Of a stretch of 64,000 nucleotides of DNA, positions 10,991-23,295 are shown piece by piece (the first letter of the stretch is position 1; each line of letters opens with the position of its first letter). Position numbers and translations under genes: made by a program. Source of the stretch: Amyloporia xantha (lineage: Eukaryota > Basidiomycota > Agaricomycetes > Polyporales > Adustoporiaceae); contig JAYKKR010000014.1 of the NCBI GenBank assembly GCA_036971615.1, forward strand, positions 434,001 through 498,000. The letters run 5' to 3'. The notes under the pieces are model-generated. The model worked only from the letters and a program-made list of their open reading frames with translations. It ran no database searches and had not been told where the DNA came from.

Positions 10991-12179
10991 TAGTACAGTG
11001 TACTCAATCTGTCGGAACAGTGGCCGTTTCTTGTTATGAAGGCACCGTAAGGTTTGGAACGAAGTGCTCACGAGAAACTAGGTCCGATTGAGTCTCAAAT
11101 TCACGGGTTGGCTTGCAACCTTCGAAGTTCGGGAAGATTGCGAGCTATGGCCTGTACTCAGCGGTCAATCGCCTCAGCTTGCCTGATCCGCGATCCCATG
11201 ACTCCGTATCTCTCTTCATGATCATAGGGACCGGTCAGACTAAACAGAGCAATATGACAGGGTCTCTGCTACTGTGTCCGAGTCTATGAAAACGGGAGCG
11301 GCTTCAGTGATTGCGCAATAAGTACGGAACTTGAATGTGAAGACAACGAAGGGTATCGTCGGTATCGATATGCGGAAGCTCTTTGACACAGCTTGACAGA
11401 TTGCCTGACATGCATCACATAGTCCGAGTCCATGATTTGAACTCACTTGAAAATATCGTGATAGCGTTTCTTGTTGAATTTGACATGATCATATCCTGTT
11501 TCGCACGAGCGTCTCTGTAGTGCGAACGTCACGTCAATGAAACCCAGAGAACCGAAACCGTCTGGCTGCTGGCGAGTTGTGGCGCGAGGCTCAATACCGG
11601 ATCCGGTGCTTCGATCCTGAGTGCATCATATCGTTCTCGTAGTGCAACTTTCCAGGATTTCTGTCGGTCAAGTATTCAACTTGGACTGAGTGCATTGTGT
11701 GAGTACCTCCAGAGTCCACCGTTTCATAGCATGCGTCAGATCTGTACTCAACATATAGCAACCGTGCCTCCCTCACTCTCAAAGGGCGCTATTTTAGGCC
11801 TGCCTAGCTACGGGAGACAAGTGGCAGCCATTGTCAATGGTCGCGCAGTGGTGGTGTGGCTCATGCGCAAGCGGCAGCCTACTTTGACCTCTTGTTGCTC
11901 CGAGTCCTCTTTTCCCAGTGGGAAGGGCGGAAGGCGAATTACTTGCTAGACTTCCATTCTGCTCAAGATGAACAAGACAGATAAAAACAGTAATAATTCT
12001 GATTACGCTAATATACAGGGCTGGATACATGCGAAGTCGTAACGATAGGGACATCATCCAGTCGTACTATGTCTGAGCAGTCGTCAGTCTCGAGGGGGAG
12101 ATGTGACTCTCATCCCTCGACAATACTCGTCAAGTGTGACACCTTCAGCACATGCTGAGAGTTAGTCGTTCCGCGCCGC
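10991..12179. other. No recognisable gene
   Basis: About 1.2 kb between the decayed transporter and the 3' end of the intact one. Short frames only. I see no family motif, tRNA or repeat. Confidence 0.45.
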
Positions 12180-14479
12180 TCATGAACTCGCCTCCATCAC
12201 CTCCTTCTGCAGCTCGTCGACCTTCACGTCAACGTCTTCGGTTTCCTGCACGTCCACCTTGCCCGCGGCACGGGGCTCGCCCTCCTCCTTCCACTTCTTG
12301 AAGGCCTTCTCCTCTTCCCAAACGAATGGACTGTCGCTCATGAACAGGTGGTCCATTTCCTCCAGCGTCCGGTTGGCTGTCTCGGGATAGAAGGCCCAAA
12401 CCATCGGAATGGTAAGGAAGTTGATCGCACCGAAGACATGTAGCGTGTTCTCGTGGATGCTGGAGAACATGACAGGGTTGAGCAGAGTCAACCAGCCGTT
12501 ACCTGCAGACGGACGGTACGGTTAGCCGGGGAATAATGGCATGGCAAAAGGATATTACCAATAGACCATCCAACCACACCCCACGCGTTGCCCTTGGCAC
12601 GCACATACAGAGGGAAGGTCTCGGTCGGGTACACCCACGGAATCGTCAGCCACGTCGCACCGAACACTGCAGTGTACATGAAGACGAAGAGCGCCGCAGC
12701 GCCACCGTACTGCGCAGCCTTGTCAGGGTTCTCCTTCAGCAGTCTGCTGAAGACTCCGGCGAGAATGAGCGAAATTCCCTGGCCAACGGCACCCCACCAC
12801 AAACCGACACGTCTGCCAAGACGGTCGATCGTGACAACGGCCAGAAGCGTACTTAGCATGTACGTGACCTAGATGACCTGTCAGAAATGCATACAAGAGC
12901 GCTCAGGTTGAATACGAACATCGTTGAGGCCAGAAAGCCATTGGGCCTTGCGCGCGCCATAGCCTGCTTCGGCAAAGATAGTAGGAGCATAAACTGTAAT
13001 AGCAGCGATTCCCGCCCATCTTTACGCCAATTGTCAGCACGGCAGCCACATGCAATATCAAGGGCAGACACCCACTCCTGAACGATTTGCAGCCAGATCG
13101 ATAGTTGGACTCGTCGCGCGACGTGTAGCTCGTTGTCGTGCCATCCCAGGAGCATAGCGATGTAGGAATTGCCCGCAGCGTGCCGTTTCTCCAGGTCGAC
13201 AGCGACGACGATCTCCTCGTATTCTGCCACCACAGCTGAGTCTTCCACATTGCCCGTTTGCGACCGCAGACGACCTAGGATGGTGCGAGCTTCTTCGACG
13301 CGACCCATCTTCATGAGCCAACGTGGACTCTCTTTGTAGAAATCGTCAATTATAACAGTTCCACAACATCCAGAACATGGAAATGATCTAACCTGGCATC
13401 ATTGGGATACAAATCTGAGCATTAATGTTAGTCACTCGATGACGATTCAACGACTCATAATGCACATACCATGAAAGCAAGCACGGGGATAATTTGGAAA
13501 GCGATTGGGAACTACATGTCTGAACATCAGTGGTGCCCACAGTTGATCAGGCGAACCGCACTTACCCGCCACCGCACTTCACTCGTACCATCGCCGACAA
13601 AGCCTAGGGCAAACTCAAGCCAGTAGGCCACCACGACTCCGAAAATGTTGAGTGTGAACTCGCTTGCAATGAACGCGCCTCGAGACGTGTGTGATGCGAC
13701 TTCAGCACTCCAGACAGGTACAATGGCGTTCAAGAAACCCGTGCCAATGCCATTTATTACACGTGCGCAGAGCATCCTGCAAAAGCGTTGTATAAAATCT
13801 GATTTGAGCAGGACTGAATAGGAAGACCTTACCATGCGATGTTCTGTGCGGAGCATTGCAAGGTCGCCCCTATAAGGACCCACAAGCTGCCCTACACGCG
13901 AACGAATATCAGACTTTCGTCCAAAATGTTGAGGGAAGGGTCTTACCACCATCATAGTCTTGATACGGCCGAGTCTGAACGTCACATGCCCACTGTGAGA
14001 TCGCAGTAAATTGGGAGCACTTGAAGATCTCACCGGTCTCCAAGCACACCACCCATGAGACATCCTAACAGTGTGCCGAAATAGTAAATGCTGACAATGC
14101 CGCCTTGTCTTGTTGGCTCCGTGATCGTGACTACATAGCCTTCTGAAGGCCCTTCGTACCTACGCAAAGTAGCGTTCAGTATCAGGGGTTGCTAGATATA
14201 CGCTCAAGGACATACGTTGAATATCCAAGCTTCATGACACGAACATAGTCGGGAGCGGTATTGACACCTGACCGCCCAATCAGACGTCGCTAACGCAGGG
14301 GGCCAAATATTCAGAACTGACCTCCCATCATGCCTTGGTCATAACCGAAGCTACAGAGAGGCATGAGACGAGTGCACCGCAGTAGACGCACTCGGTACTC
14401 ACAAGAAAATAGCAAGACCTGCTACAAGATTGATAGTATAATACAGTCGTCTGCCCGACAGGGTAGCCATGGACTTCAT
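12180..14479 (-). CDS. MFS sugar transporter (hexose/lactose-permease type)
   Basis: Thirteen exons on the minus strand: 14403-14479, 14322-14350, 14216-14267, 14034-14159, 13947-13992, 13833-13891, 13566-13776, 13470-13511, 13393-13414, 13076-13331, 12920-13019, 12559-12868, 12180-12502. They join to 550 residues without a break. Twelve-helix plasma-membrane sugar porters import sugar, usually with protons. Diagnostic motifs: FFFGYDQGMMGG at TM1, GDRGHVTFRLGRIK after TM2 (a variant of GRR(R/K)), RVINGIGTGFLNAIVPVW, MPESPRWL, TIDRLGRRVG and PETANRTLEEMD. The C-terminal tail is acidic and Lys-rich. One exon is only 22 nt and one intron only 41 bp. The start ATG at 14479 gives a short cytosolic N-terminus before TM1. 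The substrate is not predictable from sequence. Confidence 0.93.
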
Positions 14480-14949
14480 CGTGAATTCGACACTCTGTGG
14501 GAAGCGTAGAGTACAGCGGGCAGAACCGGAGTGCGATGCGGATGGCGAGGCTCGTCCAAGCCCATTTTATAGAGACGAGCTTGTCGAACGATGGAGTTCG
14601 GAAACTTGACGGAAGTGAGTGCCTGCCGAAAGCATGCCTTGTGATCAGAAGAACCAGAAGAACATTTGGGGCTCTCGTAAATGGAGCTCCCCCCACACTT
14701 CCCCGGATCCGTCGGGCCGTGTCGGTGATAACTGCGGCGGTTGCGGTGTCGTAACTGTCATTCTCCCGTCGTCTCTGGACGGAACATAGCCAGCGTGTAT
14801 TTTCTGGGTGGACAATAAGCCAATAAGCGTCCAAACCTTCCTGAGAGCAAGCGTTCCGGTCCTCACAGTGTTCACGGAGGCCAGTACAGACATGGAACAG
14901 TAGTAGACGACCAGAGTCGGACGCCATGCGGGGTCATGTTGATCGAGCT

Positions 14950-16800
14950 AGGCGGCACTTCTTTGCCGGAGCTAACCCTACCTTTCAGAAGCCGCGGCGA
15001 GCATCCGTAGCGGTTCTTCCCCGCGGGTCAAGATCGTCGCGATCGCGGTGATAAAGAGTACGAATTGGGCGAAACCGCCTGATTTATGGCTACTCATTAC
15101 AGTATAAGTTTAATCTCTTGGATCGTTGTACGTACCGCGCCATAGCGCATGACGACGGCGAGCTGCTCAAGGCGCCGCCCATCTTCTTCTGCGATCCTCG
15201 TAGCCTGTAAGCAGTGGGTTAGTTAAGTCAATTGAGACAAGTTACAGTCATAGTGGAGCATGGGACACTGCCATGAGCGTTCTAATTAGGCGAGAACACC
15301 TATACCGGGCGGACCAGGGTCGTCCCCCTTTACTCATAACGAACGATGCGAACATCAACTTTATCCACAAGACTGCAACATGGCGGCAGGTGACACCACC
15401 ACTTCCCACAAAGCCAAAATGACAACGCTCGCATGCGTGTGCCATGACCGTCAACATAGTGATGTGCTAATCAGGATGCAAGGACACGGTGTTGTGACTG
15501 TCCCTTCACCTTTGTGCAATGATCCTAAAATACGCAAGAACCATCGACTAGCGCATGCGCATGCATGTGTCAATGTTGAACGACTCAGAAGGAGATCGTG
15601 CAAAGTCTATCTCATCATAGATTGTTAGCACAGCAAACCATTGCGGATTGGACCTAACTAGGGTCATATGACTGTCGATCGTTGATGCAATTGAAATCGA
15701 CTGACAGCGGTCGTCGCCGATGAGCAACAACACAAGGATACACTCGAGAGAATGATCCATAGTTGGCCTGTTGAGTTCGCAAGAACGCGATATGTCAAGT
15801 TAATGATTGATCAGTCAATGTTTAAACATGAGAGTGGGAGGAACACGGACCATTCCATACTATCATCGCCCTGTGGCACAACATGGCATGCAGCAGTTGG
15901 TGCGTGGTATCGAAGGAGGAGGCTGTGAACGTTGTTCGAATCGCTAGCAGGAGTGTATTCACCTCGTGATTAAGCGCTCATCGGCGAGTTCATATTTGAA
16001 TGGAGCAGACACAAACTAGCCATCGACGTCGTTGGGATGTCCATAAATGGACTAGATTATGCCTTTGACAGGGGTCTGCGCACAGATCGGTCGAGAGGTC
16101 TACTTACGGTGATGCATGACTTTCTTGGACCGACCGAATAAATAGGCATACGAACAGCGATCTGCACGCGCCCGTCGGCGATCATGGCGGGTAGAAAGAC
16201 AGATGTAGATACAGTGTGCAATTCCAAGAGCGTAAAGTGGGTCCATGGAACCGAACTGGTCTCCATTGCGTAGTACTTTCCCTGCAGCGAGGGCGTAAGA
16301 TAAGCGCTCGAACAAGTTGGCTGCGAACTAGATAGCTTATTCAGTATATATTCATCCGCACGGAGCAGGAGAAGTTTGACTCACTAGAAATAAGACCATG
16401 ACGCTCCCCTGGAACGGGGAAGCTGCGACGATGTCGATGAACTTAAGCAGAGTTATGAAGATAGTATAAGGCTGGAATTGAATTTGAATACAATGAGCGT
16501 CAAAACAGTCCGTCGCACATGTAAAAAGGGAAGAGAGTGCTACAAAAGCTCTTAGCACAAAGTGAAACAAGCCGAAGAACAAAAGCAAGAGGACTACGCA
16601 CAAGACATACATATACTCACCTGAGTCAATAGAGGGGACCCAGGATCTCAGGTCCGTCGCGTCCCGACGGAACACGGTCACGTGCCGAAGAAATCGTCCG
16701 CGTCTTCGTGCCACGGCCCACGTCCAAGATCGTCTTCAAGCTCGGCCTCGGACGTCCCATCACTGTCAGATTTGTTCAACATCTACAGCCCCCGCATATC
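14950..16800 (-). CDS. Possible multi-exon membrane-protein gene, unidentified
   Basis: Minus-strand segments look coding and are separated by intron-like gaps. They include a hydrophobic frame at 16352-16714 ending in FQGSVMVLFL, then ANLFERLSYALAAGKVLRNG and SMDPLYALGIAHCIY at 16100-16315, EEDGRRLEQLAVVMRYGA near 15150, and GGFAQFVLFITAIATIL near 15050. Intron boundaries (for example gtacgt...aatcag around 15070-15135) fit. I do not recognise the family and could not assemble a full model, so function is not assigned. It may be intact or decayed. Confidence 0.35.
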
Positions 16801-19800
16801 TTCTGGAAATGCATCTCTGCGCTCAAATATTGCTTCCCTGACCTCCTCCTATGTATGCCTTTGAAGATAACTTGGTCGCGACTCCTGCAAGCTTACTTCT
16901 GCGAACGATCACAGCTCTGTGGACAAGAACGGATTGGTGTTCAAGGCACAAATACATCCACGAGACCGCAGGACTCCAATATCTTGTGCTAGGTCTGGGT
17001 GTCCTGAGCCTATTCCTGCTTCGAGACTCTTCACTACCCTGCGCCAAATTCGGACCGATTTCGACTTCACCGCATGTGTCACTTGTGTGTCATAACCTAC
17101 GCTGTCAACAATTCCAGAAATTAACGCTAGCTAGCGATGATCACACAATAGGACGACTTAAGAGCGAGAGCTCTTTCTACTTTCCCGCAGGGCGGCCAGC
17201 CGTTCATTTCGCTTCCTGTTGACCTGGTCCGTGCGTCATGCCCTGGAATCATCGCACAACGCGCGGAGAGAGGCTTGAGAGCCGCCGCTCATTTCGCGTC
17301 TTGTATGAACTTCTTCCCCGCTTCTAATCCCATGACAGCTTAGCTCGCACCCCATACACGTAGCAACACACAGCGCGCGGCTGCCGGGCGTCTGAAATAC
17401 CACCATCCCGACTGCGCCTCTTGACAGAACAGATTGATGCTGGGCGTGGCGCAGGACCGATGCCCCCGAATTTTCATACGTTCTCTCGCCGCCGGCCCTT
17501 CCAATTCCAAATGCCCTCTTCTGGATAGGTCGGCCTGGGTACGATCCCCCCCATTCATCTGCGCGAAGGCAGGTTTGTATTGTAACCTGCTGATTGCTCG
17601 GACCCGTGACTCTGTTTAACTCCTTCGAATTCGCGCCGGACAGCCCCTGCCTGGGCTTCTTGGAATCCCTGCAGGCGCCGCTGGACTAGCGACCGTGCAA
17701 CGTTTCCCTGCTTCAGTGCATTACTTGGGGCTACCGTGTGAGGCTACTGTCCACGGCGAGCCACACGCATGACCCGGCATGACCGTGGTTGATTCTCCCT
17801 CGAAGCACAGGTCACCCCGCATCCCAGAATCCCAGGTCCCCCATTCATCAACGAAGCGTCATCTCCATTATCCCCACGGCCGAGTGTGCCCTTATCTCGC
17901 TTGTGCGTTCGGGCTGAATTACATCTCTTACGTACGGACCACGGATCTAACGTCTTCGCCTTCGCCTAAAATTCTTCTCGATCTTGTTGTTTTTGGGAGC
18001 TTGTAGTCTTCTGTGTGTGCAGTTGACGCCAGCCTAGTCACGTTCCCCGGGCACTACATTTCGTAAGCTATTCCATACAAGGGGTGTACCCTGGATGCCC
18101 CTCCCAGACTTCGTAGAGAAGTTGAGTGGAGACACGACGCTACGTCTGCTGACCACCGTTGGGCTCGGATGCAGTGGACACCGTTCCGCTCATCCTCTCA
18201 GAGCAGTGATATCTGTATATTTAGGTACTATCTTGCCTGATTCCTCTTCGGGCGTGGCGTGCTGACGGGCTCTGAATAGATCTGAGTCAGACGCCTGATC
18301 GGCACTGTGCTGACATGCAAACGTGCTTACGGTCAACACGGAACGAGGAGAACGGCTGGTGGATGCCACTACGGCGCATTATACCTTCCACAGCGCACGG
18401 CCTCAATAGTCCACATAATGTGGCTTGATACGCATGTTGCGGCGTTGAAAATCGTGTTCCGTCGCAAGCAAGGCTGCGGGCAGGCTGCTACGAGCTCTGG
18501 AGAGCCCCGCTTCGTCCTAGCACGCGAAATGAGCTCCTGATGGCCTCGTTCCGCGGGCATCTCCCATAGTGCGTCTTCCATCTGTCGAATTGCTGATATC
18601 GCGGCATGTCCTTCTCCGACCTATCTTCCCGTGGGCGGCAGACGCGCCGCACGTGACCGTTCTGCGCGTACAAGTCCGCGTCGACAGCCCTCGGGATCGA
18701 TAACACCTCTTGGCTATCGGATCTTGCTGCTCGTCCATGCACGCACGTCGGCATTGCGAGAGAGAGAGCGGTGTCCCTCCTGGCTAACTACCCATATCGC
18801 TATCTTTCCGCTGCCTCGAGGTGAGGGAAATGGTCCGAAGACGCACTTTCGCATTCAGCTGGAGCTATGCCATTCAGCAATTCGTGCCTGCTTCGGCTTC
18901 TTTCTTCTGATGAGGTCGTGGTAAGTTTGGATTTTCTTTGCAGCGTCGCCAATTCTGTAGCTCGAGGACGGAAGCTGCGAAGCAGGAGGTATACAACTGG
19001 TGTACTCTACGTCGAGCCACGGGACCACTTCTTCTGCATCACGCTATGGTACGCGTGAAGGACATCTCACCTCGGAATGCCACACTGCTGGACAAGAAGT
19101 CGAATTGAAACAGCGATCGAAATGCGCAGCGATTTTACCGACCAGGACAAACTCGATGTCTGTCAATTCTGGCTAGTCTATGATCCTCTTGGCAAACTCA
19201 TCTTCCGTCCTTGTTTTCGGTTCCGCTGTCTACTAGACTGATGGTGCCGAAGGAGTTGTACCTACATCGCGCACGCAGGCAGCTATGGGCAAAGGGTACT
19301 GGTGTGCAAAGTTGCCTTTAATGGGAGGTTTCGATGGCACAATCTGCCTCGAGGCTCTCCATCGGCCAACTGGTGGAAGTCCACTGTCTCGTGATTGACG
19401 CTTGAAATGTGTCAGCGCTGCATTGTGGCCTGCCATGGCAAGAAGGACGACAATCGGGTCAAGTGCAGGCGGCTAGAGAACACCTCCTGACGGCGGAGCG
19501 TCTTGTAGGTAAGTGGACTCATCAGAGTATTCTCTTCTTGGGCGTAAGGCGGTGGGACATCAATCAAGAGTGGAAACCCCCTTCTGTGCAGTGTGCGGCG
19601 GGTGCTTCCCGCGTCGGTTGACGGAAACTCAATTGCCGGTGAGTGTGAGGGACGTACGCAAAGTGGAGAGGAATTTCTGGTAGGAGTTGTACTATTGTGT
19701 CCGGGCGCAGACTTGGGACGGCGGTACGTTTCGCCTGCGGCGATCGCTGGGCCATTTGGTGGTGGCCAGAGGACGAGGACGAAGATTCTGGATAGGGCAT

Positions 19801-20401
19801 AGCGTCTAAGGGGACGCCCGGGACGATGTCGGCGGAAATGGTGCCTTGGGGGACGAATTTAGCCTGGGATGGGGCGAAACCGCATGCTACGGTCGTCTTC
19901 CGCATAACAATCATTGTATGGGGCACGTGTGGGTAGAGGATATGAGGCACAAGGACGAGCCGAGCTGTGCGGACCGTCCACGCTGGGCACGGAAAGGTCG
20001 GATCGGACCCTGTGATGAGCATAGAAGGGGGAGGCAAGGTTAGAGTCCAATAGTCTTGGTTTGAATTGGATTTGAAGTCGTGCCAAACTCAATAGAGACG
20101 CTTGTATGGATCATTTGAAGCGGTTTGAATGCGACTGCAAAGGCAAGGCCGCGGAGTGCAAAAGCGCTGCAACGTGCCTGCTCGGCGCATTTTGACTTGC
20201 GAGGGATTTATTTGGACGAGTTTGGGAGGAATTTGTATGGAATCGGGTAATATTAGCAGCTGTGCAGTTTTGACTGGTTTTGGCCGCTTCATATTCGACC
20301 GTCGGTTTCTGACGCCCTCCATCGGCTCTATTTTCCCTATAACCGTCCCCACCCCCTTCGTTCTCTGATTTCCCTCTTCCTGCTCTCCTTGCGCTCGGTC
20401 A
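16801..20401. other. No recognisable gene
   Basis: About 3.6 kb upstream of the GATA-factor gene. Open frames on both strands are short or compositionally GC-driven. A 157-codon minus frame (19564-20037) is Pro/Ser/His-rich with no motif. The last 100 bp are CT-rich with a CCTATAA at 20335-20341, consistent with the GATA gene's core promoter and 5' leader. Confidence 0.4.
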
Positions 20402-23295
20402 ATGCCCTCCATTCTCAATCTCAAGTTCAAAGTCGGTCTCCGTCGTCTTCGCGGACGGGGGAAACAGGACTTACCTTTTTTCTTCTCTCACAAACTATAG
20501 GGAAACAAGTCCTTCGTCCCCTTTAGCAATCTTGGAGATGCGGACTCGTTGACTATGACCTGGAAGGTAAGCAGCATTTATCGTGGCCTTTTCTGCGTCT
20601 TGCTGAAAATTTTATAGGTCTGCACCAAGGTTGCAAGCTTCTTGGAGCAAGGCCAACGCCTGGAGAACTTGAGCTGGAGACTGTGGCACCTCCAGAACTT
20701 GATGGTGGATACCGACAACGCCAAGTCGAAGCGCGACTTCAAGAAGCTCTCCAAATGCATGGGGGATAAGCTTGACAAGGAGAAGGGACGGTATGCAGTG
20801 ACCCCTTTTTGTCCTCCAGCACTGTGTCGACTCACAACGCTTTCTAGGAGCATTGAAGAGCTTCAAGCGCCAGGGTTCAAACGCAACCACTCTACCGAGC
20901 TCATTCAGCAGCGTGCTGCCGAAAAGGAGCGCGAGCGACTGGCGAATCAGAACGGCAGGCCCGGGACGATTCATCGAATGCAGTTCACCTTTAGCATCGA
21001 CCAACCGGCCCAGCCGACCGCCTCAGCTATCTCCGTGAAGAAGCCAGACCTGAAGCCGTCGCCCGAGTTCAAGGACAACGCCCTCAAGCGTGGTAGGCCT
21101 GCGAACCGAGTTACCGTCGTCGAGGACACCAGCGGCGACGTGAACAAGGACCCCCCTCTCACCCAGCGCGGCCGCAAGCCCACCGCGACTGACAATGACT
21201 CTCGCACCAGTGCGAACTCCGACGACATTTACCATTCTGCAGCTCTGCGATTCCCGTCCCTGTTCTCCAACGACTTTGGCCCTGCGGCTCTCCTGTATCC
21301 CTCCCCTACCCTCACGAACACGATGACGTACGGCGAAGGCGTTGGGCTTGGCACCCACGGTAATTCTGACGGTTTCAGCATCATTCGGCCGACGATTGAG
21401 CTCCCGCTCGACGAGCTGCTCAATGCCGACAGTCCGGGCGGCTGGTCCTCCGGCTTCAACAGCAGCAGCGACGGTCGCGGCGCCGAGTTGACGGACGCTC
21501 AGGAGGATGTCGAGATGAAGTCCGAGCAACGAGAAATGTCTTTCAGCAACTCCAACAACTCTGGCCGTGGTCACAGCAGCGACGACGATGACGCCCTCCT
21601 CACCTCGACCACTGCGCTGCGTAATGTCCCCCTTTGTCGACGCCTATCGAGGATATGGTCCCCCGCACGATCACCCCAACTCGTCTCGGCGGCAACAACG
21701 CGAATGGTGCCACTCACAGCAACGGCAACGGCAAGCGGCCGTCTTTGAGCGTGCGGACGCAGTCGGTCTCGACTCGCTCGTCGGGCCCAAGCGCCACGCC
21801 TGTCAACGGCGCTAGCTCCACTTCTCAAAATGCTAACAACTCTGCTCCTGGTGGTGTCAAGGCCGAGTGCTCGAACTGCGGGGCTACCCATACGCCGCTC
21901 TGGCGCCGTGGCCTCAACGACGAACTGAACTGTAACGCGTGCGGGTTGTACTGCAAGTTGGTGAGTCTTATTCTAGGCCTCTTGTTACTGTACATGTTCT
22001 CATGTGAATCATTTCAAAGCACAAGCGACCTCGGCCGAAGAGCATGCGAAACAATCATGGCGAGGGTCGCACGCAGAGCGCACCTCGTCAAGAATCCCAG
22101 GAAATTATCGGTAAGTGTACTTGTCTATTACGTCTTCTTACTGCGGCGCGAACTCATCATGACATGACAGCCCAATGCTACAACTGTCACACCACGGCTA
22201 CGCCCCTTTGGCGCAAGGATGACGAGGGCAAGACCGTTTGCAACGCGTGAGTTCTGATCTGTTATTCGACTTCCGCAGCGGCGCCTGACACATCTTCTCT
22301 TTTTTTGACACAGTTGCGGATTATAGTAAGTACACGTCGGGCTTCCGTTAGATATCCGGTTACTCATCTTACGTTTCAGCTACAAGCTCCACGGCTCAGC
22401 TCGTCCTATCTCCATGAAGTCAGATGTCATCCGCAAGCGCGCTCGTCATGATGCGCGTCGCGTAGGTGCTGGACCATCCGAGACGCCTTCCGCCAGCCCT
22501 GGCGCTAGTCGCCGCGCCTCGCCGTCTATGGACGCGACTCCGACCCTTGCACCGGACTCGACCACTCAGATGTACAGCAACGGGAACGACGAGATGGAGT
22601 ATCACACTTCCATGCAGTCCGAGCTCATGGGCGCGCTTGGCAACAATAATCAGGGCGGGCCGTATTCCGGGCAAAACTACAACTTCTCCTCGTATTCGGC
22701 GTTCCCGGGCCCCTACCATCCTGACTACATGTCGCAAGTGTACACTGTTCCTGCTGATGCTCTCCCTTTCTCCTCGGGCGACCTGTCGGACGTGGATAAC
22801 TCCGGCACAGAGTCAAGGACGAACAAGCGCCGCAGGATGAGCAACGACTCCGCGTCTGAGCCACCTTCTTCCGCGGTATCTTACAGCTCGTTCTCCGATT
22901 CGTTCACCTCGGCGTCTTCTTCAACATCACATTCGCAGCGCTCCTCCATTGATTTCCCGTACAACCACTATTCGTCCTACGGCATGCTTCGCGGGAACAG
23001 CAATAATGCGATGTGGCACCCTCCGATGCTTCCTCCGGACAGCAACCAGTCACCACAATTCGTTCACCCGCCCATGCTGCCGCCAGACAACTCGCCGAAC
23101 ATGTTCCTGCACCCTCAGAGTCTGCAGCACGACGACGCGGATGCGCTCTTCGCCACCTACCTCCACCCCCCTATGCTTCCACCAGATGACTCTCCCGCGA
23201 TGAACGGGTTGCAGCTCCATCCTCCTATGCTTCCTAATGACTGGAAGGGCCATAACCACGCCGACTTCTACGACACGCCCATGGTCACGTTCTGA
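20402..23295 (+). CDS. GATA-type transcription factor with AreA-like N-terminus and two zinc fingers
   Basis: Exons 20402-20431 (tentative), 20501-20566, 20618-20790, 20848-21960, 22020-22110, 22171-22246, 22314-22325, 22380-23295; about 825 residues. The N-terminal region has NLGDADSLTMTWKVCTKV and RLENLSWRLWHLQNLMVDT, the fungal domain found in AreA-type GATA factors (DUF1752). Two fingers of spacing C-x2-C-x17-C-x2-C start near residues 431 (CSNCGATHTPLWRRG) and 494 (CYNCHTTATPLWRKD), each followed by a basic tail. Such proteins bind GATA sites and control nitrogen, iron or light responses; two fingers recall iron regulators, but the Cys-rich linker of those is absent. The C-terminus carries four HPPMLPxD repeats (about 734-808). 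One base appears missing in the C5 run 21628-21632; adding a C restores NVPPLSTPIEDM. Confidence 0.88.

Noticed and set aside
15925..15950. GTTCGAATC resembling a tRNA T-loop
   Set aside because: No acceptor stem, D-arm or anticodon arm can be built around it. No tRNA or rRNA gene was found anywhere in the window.
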